From Bacteroidales bacterium UBA1715 (GTDB lineage: Bacteria > Bacteroidota > Bacteroidia > Bacteroidales > UBA1715): a stretch of DNA of 52,891 nucleotides. The notes under the pieces were generated by a model, which saw only the letters and a list, made by a program, of their open reading frames with translations, was not told where the DNA came from and did not search any database. Shown piece by piece: positions 44,549-52,588 of this stretch (its first letter is position 1; every line of letters starts with the position of its first letter). A program made the translations under genes and the position numbers. Location of the stretch: the NCBI GenBank assembly GCA_002317135.1, contig DCIX01000029.1:1-52891 (forward strand), read 5' to 3'.

Positions 44549-44695
44549 CACTTTTCTATTAAAAAATCATAATCATATTTCACTTTTTTACTTAAAATTT
44601 GAAAGCATCCATAAAAACACGCCACATAAATACCTACATTCCTATCGAAAATTTAATCATCATTACAATGTTTATCTATACATATATTACATGAA

Positions 44696-44730
44696 TTTGT
44701 ATTTTTCATTAAGTAAAATTTCTACCTTTG
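44696..44730 (+). promoter_or_regulatory. metA promoter
   Basis: TTTG (44696-44699), 23 bases, TACCTTTG (44723-44730). The leader is only about 13 bases, so there is no room for a SAM riboswitch. Confidence 0.6.
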
Positions 44731-44749
44731 CAACGCATTTAGAAATGAT

Positions 44750-45652
44750 ATGCCTGTAAATATTCCTGACAAATTACCTGCTACCGATATTCTCAAAAAC
44801 GAGAATGTGTTTGTTATGACGAATAGTCGTGCGATTACGCAAGACATCCGTCCTATTCGTATTGGTATTTTGAATCTAATGCCTATAAAGGAAAAAACAG
44901 AAACACAAATCATTCGAATGCTTTCAAATACGCCTTTGCAAGTTGAAGTCGTGCTTTTGTACACAAAAACGCACACTCCAAGCCACACATCGTCGGAATA
45001 TTTGCAGACGTTCTACAAATCAATTGACGAAATCGGCAAACTTGACGGTCTTATCATTACAGGTGCACCTATCGACCATTTACAATACGAAGATGTTACA
45101 TTCTGGAAAGAATTGACGGATATTTATGAATGGTCACGCAAAAACGTAACCTCGGTGTTCCATATATGCTGGGGAGCTTTTGCTGCCTTATACTATTTTT
45201 ATGGCATAAACAAGTATTGGCAAGACGAAAAAATATTTGGCGTGTTCCGTCACTCTGTATTGAATAGAACCGAGCCTATTGTTCGTGGTTTTGATGACGA
45301 ATTTTTCGTTCCTCATTCACGAAACTCGTATGTAAAACAATCGGAAATCGATGCATGCAAAGACATTGAAGTTATTTGCGAAGGCGAAGGTATCGGCCCG
45401 TATTTGATTAAGTCAAAAGACTCGAAAGACTTCTTTGTTTTTGGCCATTCTGAATACGATTCTACGACTTTACGAGACGAATTTGTACGCGACAGAAGCA
45501 AAGGAATGGAAATTGATGTTCCGGAAAACTATTTCCCTGGCGACGATCCAAACCAAGAACCAAAAAATACTTGGAGAAGTCACGGTAACTTATTATATAG
45601 CAATTGGTTAAACTACTACGTTTATCAAGAAACTCCGTACAAATTAGATTAA
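44750..45652 (+). CDS. metA: homoserine O-acyltransferase MetA
   Basis: MetA acylates homoserine at the start of methionine synthesis. The protein has 300 residues, aligning by eye with E. coli MetA from MPVNIPDKLPA to NWLNYYVYQETPY. The catalytic Cys140 is in HICWGAFAALYYFYGI, and His233/Glu235 in FGHSEYD complete the site. The acyl-CoA-selecting position (111 in E. coli) is Asp109 here (TGAPIDHLQYEDV). Gly gives succinyl and Glu gives acetyl specificity in the studied enzymes, so the acidic residue suggests acetyl-CoA. The terminator at 45663 follows. Confidence 0.95.
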   Translation: MPVNIPDKLPATDILKNENVFVMTNSRAITQDIRPIRIGILNLMPIKEKTETQIIRMLSNTPLQVEVVLLYTKTHTPSHTSSEYLQTFYKSIDEIGKLDGLIITGAPIDHLQYEDVTFWKELTDIYEWSRKNVTSVFHICWGAFAALYYFYGINKYWQDEKIFGVFRHSVLNRTEPIVRGFDDEFFVPHSRNSYVKQSEIDACKDIEVICEGEGIGPYLIKSKDSKDFFVFGHSEYDSTTLRDEFVRDRSKGMEIDVPENYFPGDDPNQEPKNTWRSHGNLLYSNWLNYYVYQETPYKLD

Positions 45653-45662
45653 CAAGTATAAA

Positions 45663-45690
45663 AAAAGGAATACCGAACAGTATTCCTTTT
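45663..45690. terminator. bidirectional terminator of metA and hisB
   Basis: AAAAGGAATAC, a 6-base loop, GTATTCCTTTT, with A and T tracts on the two sides. It lies 10 bases past metA and 24 past hisB. Confidence 0.85.
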
Positions 45691-45713
45691 CTATTTTCAA
45701 ACAACCATTCGCA

Positions 45714-46823
45714 CTACAACAATCCTTTCGTAGATGGCAATAGTTGATTATTTAAACTGCGAGACACAGCCATCTTTATTGACTTAGCCCAAGCCTTAAA
45801 AATAGCCTCAATTTTATGATGCTCGTTATCACCTTGAATTGCGATATTCAAATTACATTTTGCGGCATCGCTGAATGATTTAAAGAAATGGTATAACATT
45901 TCTGTAGGCAACTCTCCTACTTTTTCACGCTTAAATTCAACATCCCAAATCAACCATGGACGACCAGAAAAATCGATAGCAACTTGAGCCAAAGAGTCGT
46001 CCATCGGCAACAAGAAACCATAGCGTTCGATGCGTTCCTTCTTTCCTAAGGCTTGCAAAAATGCTTCACCCAATGCAATACCAGTATCTTCAATAGTATG
46101 GTGTTCGTCAACATGCAAGTCGCCTTTTACGTTGATTTTTAAATCGCAGTTTGAGTGACGGGCCAACTGTTCCAACATGTGGTCGAAAAAGCCTATGCCT
46201 GTTGAGATTTCCGATTTTCCACGACCATCGAGCAACAACTCAATGTCGATTTTTGTTTCGTTCGTATTACGAGTTACATGCGCATAACGCAACGGGAATG
46301 TCAATCGTTGTGCAATTTCGTTCCAAGAATCTACAACCAATTCGCACGAATCTGGCAAAGTGCTTTCGTTCAAATGATTACCACGAATAATCAAAGATTT
46401 ACAACCAAGATTTACCGCCAATTGTGCATCGGTATTTCTGTCACCAATCACATAGGAATGCTTCAAATCGTATTCTTCGGAGAAATATTTGCCTAACATA
46501 CCAATACCAGGCTTACGAGTCGGTTTATTCTCGTAATCGAACGATGCGTCTATGCACATATCGGCAAACTCGACGCCTTCGGATTTTAGAACAGACAACA
46601 TAAGATTATGTACAGGCCAGAATGTATCTTCTGGAAATGAATCAGTTCCCAATCCATCTTGGTTTGTCACCATAACTAATTCATAATCTGTATGTTCACA
46701 GATTGATTTCAATGCAGAAATTGTATTTGGAAGGAACTCGAATTTTTCGAAAGAATCTACTTGTTCATCACTTGGTTCTTTCAAAATTGTTCCGTCTCTA
46801 TCAATAAAAAGTACTTTTTTCAT
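45714..46823 (-). CDS. hisB: bifunctional histidinol-phosphatase / imidazoleglycerol-phosphate dehydratase
   Basis: HisB catalyses the sixth and eighth steps of histidine synthesis. The protein has 369 residues. An N-terminal HAD phosphatase (about 1-165) has D8-x-D10 in VLFIDRDGTIL and GDRNTDAQLAVNLGCKSLII. The dehydratase (about 180-369) has GFFDHMLEQLARHS, DEHHTIEDTGIALGEAFL and the C-terminal EHHKIEAIFKAWAKS. The zinc-binding Cys/His loop of the E. coli phosphatase is replaced by ASFDYENKPTRKPG. No other his gene is near; it lies 8 bases after aguB in an apparent agmatine operon. Confidence 0.96.
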   Translation of the reverse strand: MKKVLFIDRDGTILKEPSDEQVDSFEKFEFLPNTISALKSICEHTDYELVMVTNQDGLGTDSFPEDTFWPVHNLMLSVLKSEGVEFADMCIDASFDYENKPTRKPGIGMLGKYFSEEYDLKHSYVIGDRNTDAQLAVNLGCKSLIIRGNHLNESTLPDSCELVVDSWNEIAQRLTFPLRYAHVTRNTNETKIDIELLLDGRGKSEISTGIGFFDHMLEQLARHSNCDLKINVKGDLHVDEHHTIEDTGIALGEAFLQALGKKERIERYGFLLPMDDSLAQVAIDFSGRPWLIWDVEFKREKVGELPTEMLYHFFKSFSDAAKCNLNIAIQGDNEHHKIEAIFKAWAKSIKMAVSRSLNNQLLPSTKGLL

Positions 46824-46831
46824 CTTATCTA

Positions 46832-47719
46832 TTATTTACAGAATCGTTTTACAATATCGGAATAGGCATCGATTCGTCTATCTCTGAAAAATGGCCAAAT
46901 ACGGCGAACATCTTCGGAACGAGAAAGCGAAACTTCCACCACCATAGTTTCTTCGGATTCGGAAGATGCTTGTTGCAAGAATTCACCTTGTGGCCCTACT
47001 ACAAAACTACTTCCCCAGAATTGGATACCATTTGTTTGTCCAGATGGATCTTTCTCCCATCCTACACGATTTACGGAAATTACAGGCAAACCATTGGCAA
47101 CCGCGTGTCCGCGTTGAGAAATTATCCACGCATCGCGTTGACGATTTTTTTCGTCTTGCGTATCGCTTGATTCCCAGCCAATTGCCGTTGGATAAATCAA
47201 CATATCGGCACCCTTCATAGCCATTATTCGTGCAGCTTCTGGGTACCATTGATCCCAACAAACAAGCACGCCCAATGTTCCCACTGACGTTTTGATTGGT
47301 TCAAATCCCAAGTCACCTGGAGTAAAATAGAACTTTTCGTAATATGCAGGATCGTCCGGAATATGCATTTTTCTATATTTTCCTGCTATACTTCCATCTT
47401 TTTCGAATACAACAGCCGTATTGTGATACAAGCCAGCAGCGCGTTTTTCGAACAACGACGTCACCAATACGATACCGCACTCTTTTGCAACGGCAGAATA
47501 CATATCGGTTGATGGTCCAGGAATTGGTTCCGCAAGGTCAAAATTGTCCACATCCTCTACCTGACAGAAATATGGCGTGTTATGCAATTCCTGCAAAACG
47601 ACTAATTCTGCACCTTGAGACGCACATTTTCTTATATGAGAAACCAGTTTTTCCTTATTGGCTTCAATATTCTCACTAATAGCCAATTGCACTAATCCAA
47701 TTTTCAGTTTTTTCTCCAT
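46832..47719 (-). CDS. aguB: N-carbamoylputrescine amidase
   Basis: AguB is a nitrilase-family enzyme that turns N-carbamoylputrescine into putrescine, CO2 and ammonia. The protein has 295 residues. The catalytic triad is Glu44 (VVLQELHNTPYF), Lys117 (GKYRKMHIPDDP) and Cys154 (VLVCWDQWYPEAAR). DPSGQTNGIQFWGSSFVVGP is typical of this subfamily. It follows aguA by 8 bases, which gives the two-step agmatine-to-putrescine route. Confidence 0.95.
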   Translation of the reverse strand: MEKKLKIGLVQLAISENIEANKEKLVSHIRKCASQGAELVVLQELHNTPYFCQVEDVDNFDLAEPIPGPSTDMYSAVAKECGIVLVTSLFEKRAAGLYHNTAVVFEKDGSIAGKYRKMHIPDDPAYYEKFYFTPGDLGFEPIKTSVGTLGVLVCWDQWYPEAARIMAMKGADMLIYPTAIGWESSDTQDEKNRQRDAWIISQRGHAVANGLPVISVNRVGWEKDPSGQTNGIQFWGSSFVVGPQGEFLQQASSESEETMVVEVSLSRSEDVRRIWPFFRDRRIDAYSDIVKRFCK

Positions 47720-47727
47720 ATTATTCT

Positions 47728-48741
47728 TTATAAAACACCTTTAGGATATTGCATTGTAACGCAATGCAACGAACCATGTTGTAATATCAATACCGAACAA
47801 TCTATTGGAACAATAGCTTTTGTCGGGAATATTGACTGTAGTATGCGAATTGCTTCCGCATCGGTTTCGCAGTTATATACAGGCAACAACACCGCATCGT
47901 TCATAATTAAAAAGTTCGCATACGTTGCCGGAATTCGTTCTCCATCTTCGTCAAATATTGGTGGAGTCATTGGAAGCGGAACCAAAGTATATGGCTTTCC
48001 ATCAAGGGTTGTGAACGACTCCAATTCTTGCTTCATTGCCTGCAAATCCGTATAATGCATATCATCTGCATTATTACAGCAAACATACGCAATCGTATGA
48101 TTATCAACAAGTCTTGCCAACGTATCGATATGACCATCGGTATCATCGCCAGCCAATTCACCATGTGAAAGCCAAAGCACTTTTTTCAACGAAAATGTTT
48201 CTTTCAAAAAAGCTTCAATATCAGTTTTCGTCATTGAAGGATTGCGGAATTTACTCAACAAACACGACTCCGTAGTCAGCAAAACGCCTTCGCCATCGGA
48301 TTCGATAGAACCGCCTTCCATAACAAAATGCGAGAAGTCTGTATAGCCAGTTTTGAAAAGCCCTTGTTTATACAATACAGATGTTATTTTATCATCTTTT
48401 TCAGCTGGAAATTTCTGTCCCCAGCCATTAAAACGGAAATCGTACAAAACATATTTTCCGTCTTCCATAACCGTAATTGCCCCGTGGTCGCGAGCCCATA
48501 CATCGTTCGTATCAACTTCTACAAACGAGATATTTTCATTGCATACAGCACCCAATTCACGTTTTACATCTTGTATATTTTTACACGCAATTATCAGTTT
48601 TTGTCTGCAACTAATTTCCTTTGCAATATTCACAAAACAAGCAACAGCACGCTCGTACACAGGAGCGAAATCCGTCCCTCTATGAGGCCAAGTCAACTGT
48701 ATGCAATCTTGTGGTTCCCACTCTGCCGGTAAACGCTTCAT
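47728..48741 (-). CDS. aguA: agmatine deiminase
   Basis: AguA hydrolyses agmatine to N-carbamoylputrescine and ammonia. The protein has 337 residues of the peptidyl-arginine-deiminase-like fold: MKRLPAEWEPQDCIQLTWPH, DTNDVWARDHGAITV, FVMEGGSIESDGEGVLL, HGELAGDDTDGHIDTLARLV (catalytic His/Asp) and the nucleophile Cys327 in HGSLHCVTMQYPKG. It is cytoplasmic. It is first in the run aguA-aguB-hisB. Confidence 0.95.
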   Translation of the reverse strand: MKRLPAEWEPQDCIQLTWPHRGTDFAPVYERAVACFVNIAKEISCRQKLIIACKNIQDVKRELGAVCNENISFVEVDTNDVWARDHGAITVMEDGKYVLYDFRFNGWGQKFPAEKDDKITSVLYKQGLFKTGYTDFSHFVMEGGSIESDGEGVLLTTESCLLSKFRNPSMTKTDIEAFLKETFSLKKVLWLSHGELAGDDTDGHIDTLARLVDNHTIAYVCCNNADDMHYTDLQAMKQELESFTTLDGKPYTLVPLPMTPPIFDEDGERIPATYANFLIMNDAVLLPVYNCETDAEAIRILQSIFPTKAIVPIDCSVLILQHGSLHCVTMQYPKGVL

Positions 48742-48759
48742 TACTCTATCATTTTATTA

Positions 48760-48767
48760 CAAAAATA
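48760..48767 (-). promoter_or_regulatory. -7 element of aguA promoter
   Basis: TATTTTTG on the minus strand, 18 bases before the aguA start. A -33 TTTG is not found at normal spacing. Confidence 0.45.
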
Positions 48768-48788
48768 CGAAAAATATTGTTTACTCCA

Positions 48789-49910
48789 CTATTTCAAAAA
48801 CGACCAGAAATTCGCAGGAGTAATTATTTCATACGAGGCTTCAGGATATGCCGAAGCAAACTCTTTTGGAGGCAAAACTTTCTTATTTTCTTTCCATTTA
48901 AATTCAAAGGCCTGCAATTGACCTTCTTTCCACTCAACAAGATCAATTTCTTTTTGAGAAACAGTTCGCCAGAAATATGTTTGTGCATAATTTTGTACAT
49001 ACGCATTCCGTTTCACTCGCTCCGACACCATAAGATTTTCCCACAAAGCACCAGAATCCGAACGCAATTCCAAAGGAGCAAAATTAGAAATCACAGCATT
49101 TCGAATTCCATTATCATAGAAATAGATTTTCTTACCTTTCTTTAACTCCGTACGCAAATTCTTGTTATATGAATTCAAACGAAATACGACAAAACATTTC
49201 TCCAACAAATTGATATAATTCTCAACTGTTTCTTTATCTATTCCAAGCAAGCTACTTAATTCATTATAAGAAACCTCGTTACCTACTTGCAACGCCAGAG
49301 CAATCACCAATTTTTGAAGAACATCAGGTTTCCTTAAACCTTTATAAGCCAATATATCTTTAAACAAATATCCATTAACCAAAGAAGACAATGTACGCTG
49401 GGCATCAGAAGGATTATTCACCACCTCTGGATACAAACCATAAATCATTTTTTGCTCTAATAATTTTTTTTGCTCACGCTCATTAGAATCGTTTGCTAAT
49501 TCAGTCAAAGAAAACGGGAACATTTTATATTCAAAGACACGCCCTGTTGCGGTCTCAAAAACACCCTCCGCTAATTCCAACGAAGACGATCCTGTCGCTA
49601 TAATATTACAGTCAACATGTAAATCCGCAAGCATTTTAATGACAAGCCCGATACTTTTAACTCGTTGAGCTTCATCTATAAGTACATACTTGTAGCCTGC
49701 AATAAGATTTTGCAACTCTGTTTTCGTTTTGTCTTCAAGCAGTAGCCTATCATCAAAATCATCGCAATCCAAAAGCAATGTTTTTCCCTTCTCCAAATCA
49801 AGCTGTTCCAACAATGTTGTTTTACCAACTTGACGAGGCCCTAAAAGAATAATAACCTTGCCTTTACCAAAGTCTTCTATTACAGATTTCTCCAACAAAC
49901 GATGTATCAT
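48789..49910 (-). CDS. AAA ATPase with DUF4143
   Basis: The protein has 373 residues. The N-terminal AAA domain has Walker A GPRQVGKTT (24-32), Walker B YVLIDEAQRV near residue 85 and sensor IIATGSSSLELAEG. The C-terminal DUF4143 half has a winged-helix-like segment (NELSSLLGIDKETVENYINL) and a nuclease-fold-like tail (WRTVSQKEIDLVEWKEGQLQ, AFEFKWK) resembling the PD-(D/E)XK D..ExK pattern. These genes are abundant and mobile in Bacteroidota; the role is unknown. The start is placed at MIHRLLEKSV, since the longer frame opens with TTG in the promoter. Tandem palindromes lie just upstream. Confidence 0.88.
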   Translation of the reverse strand: MIHRLLEKSVIEDFGKGKVIILLGPRQVGKTTLLEQLDLEKGKTLLLDCDDFDDRLLLEDKTKTELQNLIAGYKYVLIDEAQRVKSIGLVIKMLADLHVDCNIIATGSSSLELAEGVFETATGRVFEYKMFPFSLTELANDSNEREQKKLLEQKMIYGLYPEVVNNPSDAQRTLSSLVNGYLFKDILAYKGLRKPDVLQKLVIALALQVGNEVSYNELSSLLGIDKETVENYINLLEKCFVVFRLNSYNKNLRTELKKGKKIYFYDNGIRNAVISNFAPLELRSDSGALWENLMVSERVKRNAYVQNYAQTYFWRTVSQKEIDLVEWKEGQLQAFEFKWKENKKVLPPKEFASAYPEASYEIITPANFWSFLK

Positions 49911-49931
49911 AACCGTACAAATTTTATTGCA

Positions 49932-49939
49932 CAAAGATA
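49932..49939 (-). promoter_or_regulatory. -7 element of the AAA/DUF4143 gene
   Basis: TATCTTTG on the minus strand, 21 bases before the chosen ATG. The tandem palindromes begin 9 bases further upstream and replace a normal -33 element. Confidence 0.5.
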
Positions 49940-49947
49940 ATCACAAA

Positions 49948-50062
49948 ACAGTCAAACCGAAATATTTCGCTATATTTTTCGGTTACAATCGAAATATTTT
50001 ACTATTTTTTTCGGTTACAACCGAAATGTTTTACCATTTTTTTCGGTTTGAATCGTTTTTAC
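49948..50062. repeat. 32-bp tandem repeat of palindromes, about 3.6 copies
   Basis: Units are at 49948-49979 (diverged), 49980-50011, 50012-50043 and a partial one at 50044-50062. The two central units agree at 29 of 32 positions. Each central unit has an inverted repeat of the TTTCGGTTACAACCGAAA type followed by an AT tract. The period equals three helical turns, so the sites face the same side of DNA, as expected for an array of operators. Confidence 0.8.
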
Positions 50063-50081
50063 AATTCAAAACAATAAGCTA

Positions 50082-50813
50082 TTAGTCGTTAACGATAACA
50101 ATGTTTTCTTCTGGAATGATGTCTTCGCAGCGATATTTGCGGAACAGTTGCACGACTGTAACCACATCTTTTTGGCAATATTCCACAATGCGAGGAAGAT
50201 TATGTTCTTTCCAATACACATCGCAAACCTGCGAGCCATCAATGTCGTCTTTCGGTGTTGGAATGCCGAAAACATGAGCAAGCAATGCCAACGACGTATA
50301 GTTTTTATAATCGGCAAAGCGCCATAAATCAAGCGTATCGAAATGTTGAATTTCCCACGGTTTCTTCCCTCTCGTATCCAATGAAATCGGCACCATAATG
50401 CCATTTATCAAAGCACGACGGGCAATAAACGGAAAATCAAATTCATAGCCGTTATGCGCACAGAAATACGTCTTTTTGGTATTGAAGTATTTGGTTACCA
50501 AAGCCATGAAATCTTCCAGAATCTGATGTTCGTCATCTCCGGCAAATGAACGGACGCGCAACTGATACGCATCGTCTTTTTTGCGAAGAAACGCGACAGA
50601 AATGCAGATAATCTTACCAAATTCAGCAAAAATCCCTGCTTTCTTATACAAATCCTCTGGCGAAATCTCGTCAGTTTTCATTCGTATGGACTTTTTCGTC
50701 CATAGTTGTCGTTCCTCCTCCGACAATTCCGATTCAAGACCATGTTGCGGCACAGTCTCGATGTCGAGGAACAAAATTTTAGTAATGTCGATATTGGTTA
50801 TTGTGGTATCCAT
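50082..50813 (-). CDS. predicted 3'-5' exonuclease (DEDDy)
   Basis: The protein has 243 residues with the ribonuclease-H-like exonuclease fold. Exo I is Asp17/Glu19 in ILFLDIETVP, Exo II is Asp126 in CAHNGYEFDFPFI, and Exo III is Tyr212-CQK-Asp216. The DEDDy set and GKIICISVAFL resemble the PolB-like predicted exonucleases of Bacteroidota. It could act on DNA or RNA; the substrate is unknown. It lies 34 bases after the thioredoxin-like gene, probably in one transcript. Confidence 0.88.
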   Translation of the reverse strand: MDTTITNIDITKILFLDIETVPQHGLESELSEEERQLWTKKSIRMKTDEISPEDLYKKAGIFAEFGKIICISVAFLRKKDDAYQLRVRSFAGDDEHQILEDFMALVTKYFNTKKTYFCAHNGYEFDFPFIARRALINGIMVPISLDTRGKKPWEIQHFDTLDLWRFADYKNYTSLALLAHVFGIPTPKDDIDGSQVCDVYWKEHNLPRIVEYCQKDVVTVVQLFRKYRCEDIIPEENIVIVND

Positions 50814-50847
50814 TGAAATAATGATTATTGTTCAATGATTAATTTAA

Positions 50848-51357
50848 TTAAAATTTTGGAGCGTTAAATCCTTTTAGGAAACTCTCCCATGTATTTGCTG
50901 TTTCATAGACCTTTTCGCCAAAATAGAACAAATATGGCTGAATGCTCTCTTTTGTTAGATAGCCTGGAATCGGCGCAATGAAATTTATGTCATCTATCAT
51001 AAATATTGTGGTTGGATAACTCATTTTGCCATTTAGTAAGCGAATAGCCAAATCGTGAGCCTTTCCCATGCTATTCGTATATACAGAATCGCGATAGGTA
51101 ATTTTATTATTTGTTTCCGCATTCAGTTTTGTTGCGTGAAAATGACTATTCACATACGCAACAACTGCACTATCCTTATATGTGGTTGCATCAAGGCGTT
51201 TGCACCAACCGCACCAATCGGTATAGACATCAACCAAAACAGGTTTTCCGTCTTTTTTTGAAAGAGCCATAGCTTCTTCGAACGAAACCCATTGTATTTG
51301 AGAGAAAGCTGTTGTGGCAAAACAAGCCAACAACAATGTAACAATATATTTTTTCAT
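50848..51357 (-). CDS. periplasmic thioredoxin-like protein
   Basis: The protein has 169 residues. A signal peptide (MKKYIVTLLLACFATTAFSQ) is followed by a thioredoxin fold with the active site C49-GW-C52 in YTDWCGWCKRLDA and the cis-Pro loop MSYPTTIFM. It resembles the DUF255/thioredoxin_7 group. A role as periplasmic disulfide reductase is inferred from motif and signal peptide. It starts 2 bases after the cyclase stop, so it is co-transcribed with it. Confidence 0.88.
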   Translation of the reverse strand: MKKYIVTLLLACFATTAFSQIQWVSFEEAMALSKKDGKPVLVDVYTDWCGWCKRLDATTYKDSAVVAYVNSHFHATKLNAETNNKITYRDSVYTNSMGKAHDLAIRLLNGKMSYPTTIFMIDDINFIAPIPGYLTKESIQPYLFYFGEKVYETANTWESFLKGFNAPKF

Positions 51358-51359
51358 AC

Positions 51360-52190
51360 CTATAGTTTGCTCATTGCTATTCTAAATTCTTTATTTGGAA
51401 GCAAGCCGCTTTCGTCGGCGGCATATTTCGGCAAAAAACCATCAAGGAAATACATATCGATGTCCGCCTTGTGTTTTACCGGAATTTTTCCTCTATATGT
51501 ACAACGGAAAAAATCTTGAATAATTTCGTGCGTTGCACCAGAAATGTTAATTTTTCCTGTTTCCCCACTCGATTCCATACGACTGGCCACATTCACCGTA
51601 TCGCCCCAAATGTCGTATAAGAATTTCTTTTTACCCACAACGCCAGCAATAACCGAGCCCGTATTAATACCAATACGGATATTCCAAGTTGGTTCGCCAG
51701 CCTGTTTTTTCTTTTCATTCACTTCATTGACATAGCGAATCATATCCATAGCGGCAAGCACCACATCGAACGGGTGGCTATGGTTACGCATAGGCATACC
51801 GCCAGCACACATATATGCATCGCCAATAGTTTTTATTTTTTCGAGGAAATGATTTTCGCAGATGTCATCGAATTTCGTAAAATGACTATCCAGTTCCTGT
51901 ATTAGCGTAGTCAATTCTATGTTTTCGCACATTGACGTAAACCCGACGAAATCGGTAAACAGTACCGTTACGCTCTTATAAAATTGCGGAACGACCTTAC
52001 CATTTTTCAATAATTCCCTATAAATTTCATCCGGGAGAACGTTTTGCAGCAACTGCTCGCACTTTTGTTTTTCGGCAAGCAGTTCTGTTTTCTGTTGCTC
52101 GATTTGCTGTAGCAATTCCTGTACCTGTAGTTCCAAGGAGCATAATTGTCCTTGACTATCAGTTAATTGCGAAGATACACCATCATTCAT
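51360..52190 (-). CDS. class III nucleotidyl cyclase, adenylate type
   Basis: The protein has 276 residues and no membrane segment. A helical, coiled-coil-like N-terminus (about 10-65, VQELLQQIEQQKTELLAEKQ) leads into the catalytic domain (about 72-250). Metal ligands are Asp80 (VLFTDFVGFTSMC) and Asp124 (KTIGDAYMCAGG). The purine-selecting residues are Lys120 and Asp193, both adenylate type, and the transition-state residues are Asn200 and Arg204 (GDTVNVASRMES). All key residues are present, so cyclic AMP production as a homodimer is predicted. No sensor domain is fused. Confidence 0.9.
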   Translation of the reverse strand: MNDGVSSQLTDSQGQLCSLELQVQELLQQIEQQKTELLAEKQKCEQLLQNVLPDEIYRELLKNGKVVPQFYKSVTVLFTDFVGFTSMCENIELTTLIQELDSHFTKFDDICENHFLEKIKTIGDAYMCAGGMPMRNHSHPFDVVLAAMDMIRYVNEVNEKKKQAGEPTWNIRIGINTGSVIAGVVGKKKFLYDIWGDTVNVASRMESSGETGKINISGATHEIIQDFFRCTYRGKIPVKHKADIDMYFLDGFLPKYAADESGLLPNKEFRIAMSKL

Positions 52191-52219
52191 ATTCGATACA
52201 GAAATTATTTATTAGCAAG

Positions 52220-52248
52220 TAAAAATACACATTATTAGTGAACACAAA
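52220..52248 (-). promoter_or_regulatory. promoter of the cyclase operon
   Basis: TTTG (52248-52245), 17 bases, TATTTTTA (52227-52220), 7 of 8 in the -7 element. It lies 29 bases before the ATG. Confidence 0.5.
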
Positions 52249-52281
52249 TAAAAATTATATGCATTTTTTTAACGCTGACGC

Positions 52282-52309
52282 TTGTAGTTCAAAAAAATTA
52301 CTATATTTG
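52282..52309 (+). promoter_or_regulatory. tRNA-Arg promoter
   Basis: TTG (52282-52284), 17 bases, TATATTTG (52302-52309). The tRNA begins 18 bases on. Confidence 0.65.
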
Positions 52310-52326
52310 CATCGTGTTTTTCACAA

Positions 52327-52401
52327 GGCTCCGTAGCACAATTGGATTAATGCCCCTGACTACGGATCAGGAGATTGGGGGTTCGAACCCCTCCGGAGTC
52401 A
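52327..52401 (+). tRNA. tRNA-Arg (anticodon ACG)
   Basis: A full cloverleaf folds by eye. The acceptor GGCTCCG pairs with CGGAGTC (one G-U pair). The D arm is GCAC...ATGC, the anticodon stem CCTGA/TCAGG closes the loop CTACGGA with anticodon ACG at 52362-52364, the T arm is GGGG-TTCGAA-CCCC, and the discriminator is A. CCA is not encoded. A34 is expected to be deaminated to inosine so it reads CGU, CGC and CGA. Confidence 0.96.
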
Positions 52402-52404
52402 CAG

Positions 52405-52442
52405 AACGCAAATATTTGGATTTCAAATGTTTGCGTTTTTTG
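52405..52442 (+). terminator. tRNA-Arg terminator
   Basis: A 14-bp stem (52405-52418 with 52424-52437, one G-U pair) with a 5-base loop is followed by TTTTTGTTTT. Confidence 0.88.
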
Positions 52443-52444
52443 TT

Positions 52445-52567
52445 TTATGTAACTCCAAACAAAATCCCCATTTGTTCTTGTGTTAGCCATACCGTTTCAT
52501 TATCTAAACGAACTTCTATACGGATTGTTTCGTTAGGATTGTATAATACAATTTCTCCTTTTTCCAT
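52445..52567 (-). pseudogene. RhuM family protein, N-terminal fragment
   Basis: This is a 40-codon frame starting MEKGEIVLYNPNETIRIEVR and containing LDNETVWLTQEQMGILFGV, the conserved N-terminus of RhuM-type proteins, which normally exceed 300 residues. It ends in TAA inside the T tract of the tRNA-Arg terminator, so nearly all of the gene is lost. A complete promoter (52589-52618) is still present. It is best read as a decayed accessory gene cut at the tRNA locus. Confidence 0.75.
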
Positions 52568-52588
52568 TGTTAATTGGTTTGCGTGCTA

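Noticed and set aside
44696..44749. SAM riboswitch for metA
   Set aside because: The predicted leader is about 13 bases, too short, and no hairpins precede the start.
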